Shown here: piece after piece, positions 17,209-25,095 of the stretch
Layout of the letters: each line of letters begins with the position of its first letter
Position numbering within the stretch: the stretch's first letter is position 1
Source of the DNA: a virus
IMG/VR virus record: IMGVR_UViG_3300005918_000026
Span: 1-56,164 of that record
Direction: 5' to 3' (one strand)
Length of the DNA stretch: 56,164 bases
Position numbers and translations under genes: made by a program
The notes under the pieces: model-generated
Databases searched by the model: none
Told to the model about the DNA's origin: nothing
Seen by the model: only the letters and a program-made list of their open reading frames with translations

Positions 17209-18126
17209 TTAATTTGTAAATCTTACATCACTAGGAATCAAAGAGTTTCTATGAACCCTAAAAATGAAAGATAGTGTTTTTTCATTGTTCGATAAATAAT
17301 CAATTGATACTTCGTTATTAAATTTCATAGCAGATACAACATCTATTAAACCGTTGGTTAATTTGAATATTTTATTATCAACATAAATCCATTCGTCGAA
17401 TTTCATAAGACCATCTTTGAATATTTTTTTAGCTTTATATGCATTTTCAAACCTTGGGGCTTCTGTTAAAAGATTTATTTGTTCTTTAATCGTAGCTCTT
17501 ATTTTATTTTCATGTGATTCGTCTAACATTTTATGCCTTTTATTTATAGCAGTTTCTAATAATTTTTCTAACCATATCCAGGCCTCTTTTTTACCTTGGT
17601 CAGTAATTTGCACATCTTTATAGTCAACTCCATCTTCACTGTCTTGCCATGCTCGATATCCCTTTTCTGTTTTTTTGAGTTGGTTGCCAGCTTCTACAGG
17701 AGGAATTAATACATATTTACGATGCATATTTATAAATCCTTTTCTTTCTAAATCCCAAACATATTTTTTTTCAGAGTAATAATCACTACTTATTAGACTA
17801 TAAGCACGAGTTATTTCAACTTTAAAATACATTACAGGACATTCCCAATCGCCACCAGCCATATACATCTCTGCTTTAACTTCATATTTAACTGGTTGGT
17901 CTTTTCGAAGATTCTTCTTTATGTAGAAAGCTTTCTTTTCATTGGTTGAATCATTGTTTTCTAGGTCAAAATTTATTTTTTGAAAATCTTGAGCTTCTTT
18001 TATAACATCTATCCATGCACCATCCACAAGACTGTGATAATTGAAAATTTCTTTTTTCTTATCTTGTTTTCTGGAGGAAATTGATTCTCGTACCAGTTTT
18101 CTTATATGTTTTTCATTTTCTACCAC
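17209..18126 (-). CDS. Unknown protein in the neck-gene cluster
   Basis: A 305-residue, strongly charged protein with no recognised domain. The N-terminus (ENEKHIRKLVRESI) is a basic helix like those opening other putative virion proteins here. The centre is Tyr/Trp-rich with YKDVQITDQGKKEAWIWLEKL. The last third is a separable block beginning FENAYKAKKIFKDGLMKFDEW. Its start overlaps the gp13-like gene by seven bases and its stop is four bases before the gp14-like ATG, so it is part of the neck operon. A role in head-tail joining or packaging is inferred from position only. Confidence 0.65.
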   Translation of the reverse strand: MVENEKHIRKLVRESISSRKQDKKKEIFNYHSLVDGAWIDVIKEAQDFQKINFDLENNDSTNEKKAFYIKKNLRKDQPVKYEVKAEMYMAGGDWECPVMYFKVEITRAYSLISSDYYSEKKYVWDLERKGFINMHRKYVLIPPVEAGNQLKKTEKGYRAWQDSEDGVDYKDVQITDQGKKEAWIWLEKLLETAINKRHKMLDESHENKIRATIKEQINLLTEAPRFENAYKAKKIFKDGLMKFDEWIYVDNKIFKLTNGLIDVVSAMKFNNEVSIDYLSNNEKTLSFIFRVHRNSLIPSDVRFTN

Positions 18127-19316
18127 AAATATAATCCCATTGGTCCATAACTTAAGCTTGTATTTACAGCATCTTGAATAGCCGCATTTCTTTCCATGAT
18201 TTTATCATAATTAAGCTCTGTTAATTGTTCTTTAAGTTCGTCTCTGAGCATTTTTTGGTCTTCTCTACTAGTAGCGATTAAATCATCTTTATTTAGAGTT
18301 AATACAGCATCTGGAATTGGCAATTCTCCATTAAACTTACCTCTTATACCAATACCTAAAACTTCTTTTGCTAACGCTTGGGCGTATTTTTTAACCCATG
18401 TTTGAGCTACAGAATTTAATTGATTATATGCAATATAATTAAGTTGAGCATCTCCAGGAGAAGAAACTAATCCATTTCCTTGATATCCTGCGTCAATTTG
18501 TTCTTGTGTATGGCCAGTAAATCCAGGATTAGCTGTATTTCCAGAATATTCTGGATTTCCATAATTCCCGTATCTATCGTAATATCTGTAAAATAATCGC
18601 CCAGGAGTACCTGCACCACCACCAATTCCAGGGGCGGCATTACCAGCTTCTGACCCTGGCCTTGGAATAGGAAATAAAGTAATAACTTTTTTACCCTCGG
18701 CTCCAGGTCTGATTAGATATGAATATTCTGAACCTCTTACTCTGTTTCTCATTTCAGCGGCTTGAGCTGTCATAATAACATCGTATACAGGCATAACATG
18801 ATAAAGAGTGTGTCCCGCAAAAGATGCTCCAAATTCTGAGAATGCGATATTAGTATTTGCAAATGGGTCAAGTCCATATAAATTAATAAAACTAGGAGTA
18901 AACCATAATACCTCATTTATTTCTCTTTCAGTAGGTATTTCATAATGTTGTGTTCCAGCAGTAAGGATAATTGAATCAGTTTTTATTTCTCTGGTACCTT
19001 CTGCTCCTAATCCCGTTTGCTCTGCAATAGATTTCCCAAAAGATTTTTCAAAATATAAACTATTAGAAACATATTTGAGAGTAAAATCTACCTCAGATGG
19101 TAAACCTAACATTTCTCCTAACCTATTTGTCATTACCCAGTTATTTATATATGTAGAATACTCTTCTATTGCTTCACAAATACATTCTTCAATGTTTTCA
19201 TCAAGCAATTCTACACCCATCACAGGTGCACCAAGTTTTCTTCGTATACGACTGTATATTTTGACTATTTCGGTGCTGGTCATTCCTGACAGACAACCAT
19301 CTGTGCAAAAACTCAT
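18120..19316 (-). CDS. Neck / head-completion protein (T4 gp13-like)
   Basis: A 398-residue protein, longer than T4 gp13 (309). The N-terminal helix region IYSRIRRKLGAPVMGVELLD followed by IEECICEAIEEYSTYI matches the opening of gp13-type connector proteins: a short helix, a LG-P-V turn, then an acidic helix that contacts the portal. A Gly/Pro/Asn-rich insertion lies at about residues 225-300. The C-terminus has a helical TWVKKYAQALAKEVLG segment. An internal ATG at residue 12 (MTSTEIVKIYSRI) is an alternative start that removes a Cys-rich leader. It is the first large gene after the capsid gene in the minus-strand block. Confidence 0.6.
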   Translation of the reverse strand: MSFCTDGCLSGMTSTEIVKIYSRIRRKLGAPVMGVELLDENIEECICEAIEEYSTYINNWVMTNRLGEMLGLPSEVDFTLKYVSNSLYFEKSFGKSIAEQTGLGAEGTREIKTDSIILTAGTQHYEIPTEREINEVLWFTPSFINLYGLDPFANTNIAFSEFGASFAGHTLYHVMPVYDVIMTAQAAEMRNRVRGSEYSYLIRPGAEGKKVITLFPIPRPGSEAGNAAPGIGGGAGTPGRLFYRYYDRYGNYGNPEYSGNTANPGFTGHTQEQIDAGYQGNGLVSSPGDAQLNYIAYNQLNSVAQTWVKKYAQALAKEVLGIGIRGKFNGELPIPDAVLTLNKDDLIATSREDQKMLRDELKEQLTELNYDKIMERNAAIQDAVNTSLSYGPMGLYLW

Positions 19317-19331
19317 AATATTCTATTTTTA

Positions 19332-19598
19332 TTATTTATAATAAGGAGGTTGTTGTGTCTGTTGATGATGAGACTTAAACCCCACGAAAGAACCACTTGA
19401 TACGGTACATTTACCAATAAGAACATCTATAGTTTGACCAGACGTTGCCGTCCAGGTGAAGTTGCCACCACCCTGCGGTTTTACTATAATGGCACCATTA
19501 GTTAAACATAAAATTTGATGAACTACTGATGTTTCCGTGTTTGCAGTATAACCCGCATCTAATGATACACTTTCAAAATTTTGATTGTAAAAAGCCAT
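19332..19598 (-). CDS. Small beta-rich virion protein between capsid and neck genes
   Basis: An 88-residue protein with the strand pattern LTNGAIIVKPQGGGNFTWTA, TSGQTIDVLIGKCTVSSGS, and a Gln/His/Pro/Tyr-rich C-terminal tail. This looks like a small beta-sandwich of the kind used for capsid spikes or decoration, but I recognise no named family. It has its own late promoter motif 15 bases upstream and follows the terminator after the capsid gene, so it is expressed independently. A role as a head decoration or neck accessory is inferred. Confidence 0.6.
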   Translation of the reverse strand: MAFYNQNFESVSLDAGYTANTETSVVHQILCLTNGAIIVKPQGGGNFTWTATSGQTIDVLIGKCTVSSGSFVGFKSHHQQTQQPPYYK

Positions 19599-19613
19599 TG
19601 TTTTAAGTTTTTT

Positions 19614-19622
19614 TATAAATAG
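19614..19622 (-). promoter_or_regulatory. Putative late promoter for the 88-residue gene
   Basis: Minus-strand CTATTTATA, 15 bases before the ATG at 19598. Confidence 0.6.
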
Positions 19623-19667
19623 TGAAAAAAATTACAATGGTTTCTAATCTGGGAGGTATAGACAAAA

Positions 19668-19694
19668 AAAAAGAGGAACAATGTTCCTCTTTTT
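19668..19694 (-). terminator. Terminator after the major capsid gene
   Basis: AAAAAGAGGAAC, a three-base loop, then GTTCCTCTTTTT, a perfect 12-base stem 22 bases past the gp23 stop. It separates gp23 from the neck operon. Confidence 0.8.
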
Positions 19695-19716
19695 AATATG
19701 GTAGTTAATCTTACTA

Positions 19717-21375
19717 CTAGTAAGTATTAATATTGTCAATAATGATAACAGCATAAAATCTGTTATTAACCATTTTCTTCGCATAACGAGTCATGATTCC
19801 TTTACGAGGTGTGAAGTCATTAGGGTCAGTGATTGTTTGTGTTAATTGAAGAGGAATATACGGCGCGTAGATGTAACCTGCTTCTAAGAATGTGTTACCT
19901 TTGTGACCTAAAATTACAAGCTGTGCTGGTAAATAAGGGTCTTTGTAAACTACATATCTTGAACCTAAGTTTCCAATTTTTTCAACACCAAGGTTATATT
20001 TTTCGCTTTCTGGAGCTGCGCTACCGTCAACGTGGAAATATTCAAGGTCATCAAAAATTGCACCTGCTTCTGCTGAACAGATTACCCAGTTAGCTCCACC
20101 TCTCAATGTTGCTTTATGAATTTGAGCTGAAAGTTCATTAATACGAGTGATTAATGTTTGATTCCAGTCCTTCTGTGTTCCGAAGAAGTTTGCGTTATTT
20201 GCAAGCCCTTTATAATCCCAACGTGCGCGGAACGGAGCTTGGTTTGCAAGGTCAATGATGATTTCACGGTCAATCTCAGCCGCAACGTGCTCTGACAGTA
20301 ATGCTGTCAATTCCGCTTCTGCGTCAATTGAATGGTATGCTTCAAGGTCTTGCGCCAATTCAGGAGTCCAGTGAGCTCTAAGCTTACGAGTAATCGTAGT
20401 TACAGTTACACTAGAGAATCTGATTGTAATTTCTGCCATCTCTGACTTACCTTCTAGGTCATTATAAATTTCATAGATAGGTTTGATTTGAATTTCACAT
20501 GCGGTACCGAAGTTGCCAGCGTTGTCATTCAATTTAGTGTAGTCAAAATCACTACCTTGTACAGATGCAGGACGTGCGTCAAAAACAACTTTAGCGATGT
20601 TATTTGCAAACATGTCTGATGTCCAAGTTTGAATTTGTGAGAAGAATGGCCAGTTTTGTTCAGTTGCATCAATAATTTTGATGTTTTGTGAACCTGCACT
20701 GTAATATAAAGATGTTACAGCAGAGAAACGTACAGTTGCACTAGATTGCTGTCTGCTAACATCAAAAGATGTTCCCAAAGTAGCGTCCGTAGCGTACAAA
20801 CCGTTGGATAAACTGTCAGCTGAGAAAGTAAGTAAGGTTGCATCTAGTACAGTTTCACCAGTACCAAAAGAAAGGTCGAAACCTTTGTTTCCATAAAATC
20901 TTTCATAAGCTGTTGTGTCAGCAAATTGAGGACCTGCATTGCCATTGGCAGTGTTTGAAGGTGCTACTTTCTGACTGTTTTCACCATCAAACTGTGTTTC
21001 ATGGGAAATTGGGCTTTGTTGTGTGTTGTCACTACCGTCAAATGATACTCTTGCGTCCATATAGAACAAAAGTCCAGAAGGTAATGCTAAAGGTTGAACA
21101 GATACCAATTCGTTTGCTAGTAAACGTGAAAATACACGTCTAACGATTGGAAATGCTACAGTGTCAAAACGACCTGCAGAGCTATCAAGTGTCACCTCAT
21201 TTAACATGTGGTGAGCTTGGTTTTCAAGCAACTGAGCTGTGTTTGATTTGCGCATTCCGTCCAAATCTTCAAGTAATCCTGAATTTTCCCAGTTATTAAT
21301 AATTGATTGACGTTGTTCGGCCAAATCTTTAAATACTGTCAGACCTACTTTTCCTGATTTTAAAAGTTCGCTCAT
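19717..21375 (-). CDS. gp23: Major capsid protein, T4 gp23-like
   Basis: A 552-residue protein close to T4 gp23 in length (521). Family hallmarks are LLENQAHHMLNEVT near residue 50, FPIVRRVFSRLLANELVSVQ followed by PSGLLFYMDARVS, a C-terminal WVICSAEAGAIFDDLEYF, and PYIPLQLTQTITDPNDFTPR leading to GIMTRYAKK. The N-terminal 60-70 residues are probably a delta region removed by the gp21-like protease during head maturation, as in T4. It forms the hexamers of the head shell. It follows scaffold and protease genes on the same strand in T4 order, and has a degenerate late motif upstream and a strong terminator. Confidence 0.96.
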   Translation of the reverse strand: MSELLKSGKVGLTVFKDLAEQRQSIINNWENSGLLEDLDGMRKSNTAQLLENQAHHMLNEVTLDSSAGRFDTVAFPIVRRVFSRLLANELVSVQPLALPSGLLFYMDARVSFDGSDNTQQSPISHETQFDGENSQKVAPSNTANGNAGPQFADTTAYERFYGNKGFDLSFGTGETVLDATLLTFSADSLSNGLYATDATLGTSFDVSRQQSSATVRFSAVTSLYYSAGSQNIKIIDATEQNWPFFSQIQTWTSDMFANNIAKVVFDARPASVQGSDFDYTKLNDNAGNFGTACEIQIKPIYEIYNDLEGKSEMAEITIRFSSVTVTTITRKLRAHWTPELAQDLEAYHSIDAEAELTALLSEHVAAEIDREIIIDLANQAPFRARWDYKGLANNANFFGTQKDWNQTLITRINELSAQIHKATLRGGANWVICSAEAGAIFDDLEYFHVDGSAAPESEKYNLGVEKIGNLGSRYVVYKDPYLPAQLVILGHKGNTFLEAGYIYAPYIPLQLTQTITDPNDFTPRKGIMTRYAKKMVNNRFYAVIIIDNINTY

Positions 21376-21398
21376 TGTTTTGTGTTTTAAAAGTTTTT

Positions 21399-21408
21399 TA
21401 GTAAATAG
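21399..21408 (-). promoter_or_regulatory. Degenerate late promoter motif before gp23
   Basis: Minus-strand CTATTTACTA, one base off the common form, about 24 bases before the gp23 ATG. Confidence 0.45.
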
Positions 21409-21433
21409 GTTAATTTTTTTAAAAAATTAATTT

Positions 21434-22765
21434 TTACTGATTTGTTTTTTTGATTCCTGCTAGTTCTTGGTTCCTTTTTATCTCGGACATTTCCCTACTT
21501 TCATAAAGAGGCTGTGCTTTTTGAGGAGCGCTAACCGTCTTAGTGTTAGATGCTTTGATTTTCTTTTCAGGTTGTGCATTAGTTGCAGGAGTAATTTTAT
21601 GTTCGGAAATTATTTCCTTATAAACTTTTTCTGCTTCATTTGCATTTTTTGCCTGGTCGAATTTCTCCGCGATGGTTTCTTTCTGTTTGCGAGTTAACCC
21701 ACTTTCAGAAAAGATTTTGTTTGCCCATGCTAATTTGGCATTGAACGTTTGCATTTCATCAAATTGTTTTCTTACGTCAGTGAACGCTTCTTCGTATTCT
21801 TTAATAATACTTGATAGTTCACCTACCGATTTTTTTAAACTCTCATTTTCCTTAATAAGCTCGCCTGTACCAGACTCTTTTTGAGCTGTTTTATTTTCGG
21901 CTACATTTTTTCTACTGGTTCTATAATCTGCAGTAGGTTCTTTGTAGGCTGTTGTTCTTTTTACTGTCTCAGAATTTCCAAGCATTTCTTCTAAAGGCTC
22001 TTCGTCTTCTTCGGAAATAGTAGTATCACATTCCTTTTGAAGCATTTCTTCGAGTTCTAATTCTGTAAATTCGAATTCATCCTCTTCTGGATGTTCTTGA
22101 TTGTTTGGTTCAAATTGTATCATAGTTTCTTCCTCGTCTTCATAAAGTTCATTCATATCAAATTCTAATATACCATCCTCTTGAACAGGTGCAGGTGCTG
22201 CAGGTGGCATTTCTGCTGGTGCTGGCGGCGCAACTTCACCCTCAGGTGGCATTTCTGCTGTCTCGTCGTCAATAACGTCAACTGCTTCTGCTTCTCCAGT
22301 TTCTTGTCCAGTTACTTTTTTCACAAGTTTTATAATGTCTTGAGAAAGCTCTTGGGCTATTTGTGAAATTTCTGGGTCTTCTTCTGTTTCATCAGTTACC
22401 ATAATTTCTTCTTCTGGAGGCATTTCATCCATCGGAACCTCTTCTACAGGTGCTTCTACTGGAGGCGCTTCTGCACCTGGAACTGTAGGAGCCGCTGGAG
22501 CAGCAGGGTCTTCAAGAGGGGGCACTTGTTCTTCCAACTCTCCTTTAGGAAGATTTTCTCCACCCAAATCAATATTTTCTACATCAGCATCATCACTTTT
22601 TATAGTAATTTCAACATCCTCGTTAAGAACTTTGTCCAAAAAATTATCAACTTTTTGGTCTATTTCTTGACGAAGTTCGTCTATTGCTCCATCCGTAGCA
22701 TATTTTTTAATTTCATCGAAGTTACTCTTCGCTTCTTCTAAAGCTGATTTTTTGACTTTGCTCAT
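21434..22765 (-). CDS. gp22: Prohead scaffolding core protein, T4 gp22-like
   Basis: A 443-residue, highly acidic protein placed between protease and capsid genes, as gene 22 is in T4. An N-terminal helix is followed by a Pro/Glu/Ala-rich region (about 75-195) with MPPEGEVAPPAPAEMPP-type repeats, an FDMNEL motif near residue 200, and an acidic stretch. A coiled-coil-like C-terminal third has IKENESLKKSVGELSSIIKE and LTRKQKETIAEKFDQAKNAN. Scaffold cores are assembled inside the prohead and then degraded by the gp21-type protease. T4 gp22 is 269 residues, so this is longer, mostly through the low-complexity part. Identity is inferred from position and composition. Confidence 0.75.
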   Translation of the reverse strand: MSKVKKSALEEAKSNFDEIKKYATDGAIDELRQEIDQKVDNFLDKVLNEDVEITIKSDDADVENIDLGGENLPKGELEEQVPPLEDPAAPAAPTVPGAEAPPVEAPVEEVPMDEMPPEEEIMVTDETEEDPEISQIAQELSQDIIKLVKKVTGQETGEAEAVDVIDDETAEMPPEGEVAPPAPAEMPPAAPAPVQEDGILEFDMNELYEDEEETMIQFEPNNQEHPEEDEFEFTELELEEMLQKECDTTISEEDEEPLEEMLGNSETVKRTTAYKEPTADYRTSRKNVAENKTAQKESGTGELIKENESLKKSVGELSSIIKEYEEAFTDVRKQFDEMQTFNAKLAWANKIFSESGLTRKQKETIAEKFDQAKNANEAEKVYKEIISEHKITPATNAQPEKKIKASNTKTVSAPQKAQPLYESREMSEIKRNQELAGIKKTNQ

Positions 22766-22788
22766 GTTTTTTATATTTTAAGCTTTTT

Positions 22789-22798
22789 AAATAAATAT
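22789..22798 (-). promoter_or_regulatory. Late promoter-like motif before gp22
   Basis: Minus-strand ATATTTATTT, a variant of the common motif, about 24 bases upstream of the gp22 ATG. Confidence 0.45.
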
Positions 22799-22826
22799 CT
22801 AAAAAAATGCAAAATTTTATTTTTTT

Positions 22827-23498
22827 TTAAAATTTCCAGAAATCATTACTCGCTAATTGATAAAGTTTCTGATATTTCTTAGCTTGTTCATCAATATTAT
22901 ATGTTCTTATTACATTGTTCATTGCTTCTGGAAGAGGTGTCATGCCCCATTGTCTGCCCTCTTTGAATAGGTAGGCTCCTGGCGTACTTGGAGACGATAC
23001 AAAATCAAAAGCTATAAGTTCAAAATCTTCTTGAACTACGTCTTGTCCATTAACACTTTTTACAGAGCCAACTCCACGAGAAGATATTCCTAATTTAATT
23101 CCACTTTTTAATAAACCTTTTAAAATTTTTCCTGCGGGACATCCCTCATCTACAATTTGTACTTTTCCGTATAAATCTTCACCTTGCCACCACATATCAA
23201 TTACCTTGTGTGAAACATTAGCCAAACTTACAACAGCGGAGTCAGGGTGGTCTAATTCTCCCATAGCAGAATTAGATTCAACTAGCTCCATATATTTTTC
23301 AACTTCTCTTTTGAGAATCTCATATGGATATACTCTACCGTTTCTATTTAAAGTGTTTGCTTTTTGTAATATACCACTCAATACAATTTCTTTATGAGCA
23401 GTTTCCGCCTCTTTAATAAGGTTTACATCTGCTTCGAATGTATAATATTCAGAAATGATATACTTGTCTCCTGGTAATATAAGTGTTGAATTATTCAT
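22827..23498 (-). CDS. gp21: Prohead core protease, T4 gp21-like
   Basis: A 223-residue serine protease of the herpesvirus/T4 prohead type, close to T4 gp21 in length. Catalytic candidates are His84 in GELDHPD and Ser139/Ser140 in GISSRG, with the family strand FELIAFDFVSSPS at about 159-171. The NRNGRVYPYEIL segment at 51-62 is also typical. It matures the prohead by cleaving scaffold and capsid proteins. It is the first gene of the minus-strand capsid block, with a late motif 13 bases upstream. The acidic proteins at 29-33 kb could be additional substrates; that is inference. Confidence 0.92.
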   Translation of the reverse strand: MNNSTLILPGDKYIISEYYTFEADVNLIKEAETAHKEIVLSGILQKANTLNRNGRVYPYEILKREVEKYMELVESNSAMGELDHPDSAVVSLANVSHKVIDMWWQGEDLYGKVQIVDEGCPAGKILKGLLKSGIKLGISSRGVGSVKSVNGQDVVQEDFELIAFDFVSSPSTPGAYLFKEGRQWGMTPLPEAMNNVIRTYNIDEQAKKYQKLYQLASNDFWKF

Positions 23499-23511
23499 TT
23501 TTAATTTTTTT

Positions 23512-23520
23512 TATAAATAT
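23512..23520 (-). promoter_or_regulatory. Putative late promoter for gp21
   Basis: Minus-strand ATATTTATA, 13 bases before the ATG at 23498. Confidence 0.6.
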
Positions 23521-23596
23521 TTGGAAAAAACCAAAAAAGCCCTTGCATTATAATTTTATCACTCTGGCTATTGATTTTTGTGCAAAATCTTATTAT

Positions 23597-23604
23597 TATT
23601 TATA
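23597..23604 (+). promoter_or_regulatory. Putative late promoter for the 172-residue gene
   Basis: TATTTATA on the plus strand, 17 bases before the ATG at 23622, divergent to the gp21 promoter. Confidence 0.55.
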
Positions 23605-23621
23605 AAAATTAGAAATTTTCT

Positions 23622-24140
23622 ATGAAGAGAACAGCAAGAGAAATCGAAGTGACTCCATCCGAACTATCAAACAAAAATATTAGTGTGAAAATAGGTGCTT
23701 CTGAAAATAGAGATGCTCCAGAGACAGTATATATTTATACCAGTTTTTGGGTAAAACCTCGATGGCGGGAAGATGACATTGAGAAGCATTTTAAAACTAT
23801 ATTACTTGAATCGCTCAGGTCTTTTTATAAGCCAGGGAGCGGAGGTAAGATTATGGATACTATTATAACGAGTGAGGTGTTTATGAATGAAAAAGATAAT
23901 ATATACATTGTTAATGTTCCAGAAAATTTTAATTATAACGAAAAAAGTAATTTTATATCGTTGGAATTGTATTTACACACATCTAATATAGACCCAGAAA
24001 TAAATCTTCCATTAAATCACAAAAAAAATACTCGATTGTATGATGAATTGCTGGGAGTTGCAAATTCTCTTGGAGAATTAATAAATAAGTTAGGGGAAAT
24101 ATATGAAGTAAAAAAGAAATTAAAAAAAGCTGCAATTTAG
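23622..24140 (+). CDS. Unknown protein, late-expressed
   Basis: A 172-residue protein with no recognised family. It has basic N- and C-termini with a mixed middle, including YIYTSFWVKPRWREDDIEKHF and a C-terminal helix rich in Glu/Lys (GELINKLGEIYEVKKKLKK). There is no membrane segment. Its late-type promoter, divergent from gp21, suggests a virion or assembly role. The stop codon lies within the loop of a bidirectional terminator. Confidence 0.6.
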   Translation: MKRTAREIEVTPSELSNKNISVKIGASENRDAPETVYIYTSFWVKPRWREDDIEKHFKTILLESLRSFYKPGSGGKIMDTIITSEVFMNEKDNIYIVNVPENFNYNEKSNFISLELYLHTSNIDPEINLPLNHKKNTRLYDELLGVANSLGELINKLGEIYEVKKKLKKAAI

Positions 24141-24149
24141 CAGCTTTTT
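24124..24149. terminator. Bidirectional hairpin terminator
   Basis: AAAAAGCTGC, a six-base loop, then GCAGCTTTTT, between two convergent genes. It overlaps the 3' end of the plus-strand gene. Confidence 0.75.
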
Positions 24150-24152
24150 ATT

Positions 24153-24965
24153 TTATTCTTCGTTTAATGTTTGTTGTAGTTCCATAAAAGAGAGCAGATG
24201 TTCATCTAATTTAATAGTGTCCACATCAGTAGATGTTTCTAATTTGTTTTTAAACTGTTCCAATAATTTTAGTTTCTCATCATTTTTACACTCATTAATG
24301 GCAATTGTAACCTTAGAAAGAGTTTTAACTCTTAAGTCTTCAATATAGTTTCTTTTTTTACTTGCCTCTGAAATCATTATTTTGAAGACTTTCTTTTCTT
24401 CTTCATTTAAATGGTCGTATCTCTTATTAAAATTATTTACAGCAAGCTTAGTGATAGTTTTCCAATTTGTCAAAGAAGGGTTGTCAGCAGTTTCTTTTGA
24501 TTGTTCACCTTCGTTAACTTCTCTGGTAATATATTCTAAAATATATTCATAGGCGTTTTGACCTCTTTCTACATTTGTAAAAACAGAGTTTGTTTCAGAT
24601 TCAATCAAAACATCAATACTTTCAAACAATTTGTTTTTTTCACTTTTATTAGATTCGATATGAAACCCTTCTAACATGGATGTTTTTACAGCTTTGTTTT
24701 CAGCTACTATTTCTCTCCAATTCATTCCTCTTACGATATTTAGGTTTTGAGCAATAAATCTTTCAGCTAGTCTTTCTTTTGTAAATGGCTTACAATTTTC
24801 AATGTTTTTATATATAAAATACTGTTTTTGTAAGGCAGAACTCTTTTTTAATTTTGTTGCAAACTCCCTTAGAGTTTCACTATTTTCAGTACGGTGAATT
24901 TCTGCAGCTCCTTTTCTATTAACAGATTCCTTAAGAGCGCCAAAGTTTAAAGTGATATCTTCCAT
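24153..24965 (-). CDS. Helical protein of unknown function, possibly prohead or internal
   Basis: A 270-residue protein that is Lys/Glu-rich and mostly predicted helical, with no Cys-rich or catalytic motif. The N-terminus has NFGALKESVNRKG, the middle NKSEKNKLFESIDVLIESETN, and the end a long helix (DEHLLSFMELQQTLNEE). The nearest late-type motif is at 25030-25038, about 65 bases before the ATG. Location next to gp21 and its composition suggest a head component, but this is weak. No homologue is recognised. Confidence 0.55.
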   Translation of the reverse strand: MEDITLNFGALKESVNRKGAAEIHRTENSETLREFATKLKKSSALQKQYFIYKNIENCKPFTKERLAERFIAQNLNIVRGMNWREIVAENKAVKTSMLEGFHIESNKSEKNKLFESIDVLIESETNSVFTNVERGQNAYEYILEYITREVNEGEQSKETADNPSLTNWKTITKLAVNNFNKRYDHLNEEEKKVFKIMISEASKKRNYIEDLRVKTLSKVTIAINECKNDEKLKLLEQFKNKLETSTDVDTIKLDEHLLSFMELQQTLNEE

Positions 24966-25029
24966 AGTCTTAATTTTGTTGTAAAGATAAAAGTTTTTGT
25001 AAAGTTATAAAATTTATCTGTAATTTTTC

Positions 25030-25038
25030 TATAAATAT
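25030..25038 (-). promoter_or_regulatory. Possible late promoter for the 270-residue gene
   Basis: Minus-strand ATATTTATA, about 65 bases upstream of the ATG at 24965, further than the usual 10-35. Confidence 0.4.
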
Positions 25039-25051
25039 CAAAAAATTTTTA

Positions 25052-25059
25052 TATATTTG
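25052..25059 (+). promoter_or_regulatory. Possible Bacteroidota -7 element before the VWA gene
   Basis: TATATTTG matches TAnnTTTG and is 36 bases before the ATG. No TTG is at the expected upstream distance, so the match is partial. Confidence 0.3.
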
Positions 25060-25095
25060 TACCTACGCGAATTATACATTTAAAACTTTCGAAAA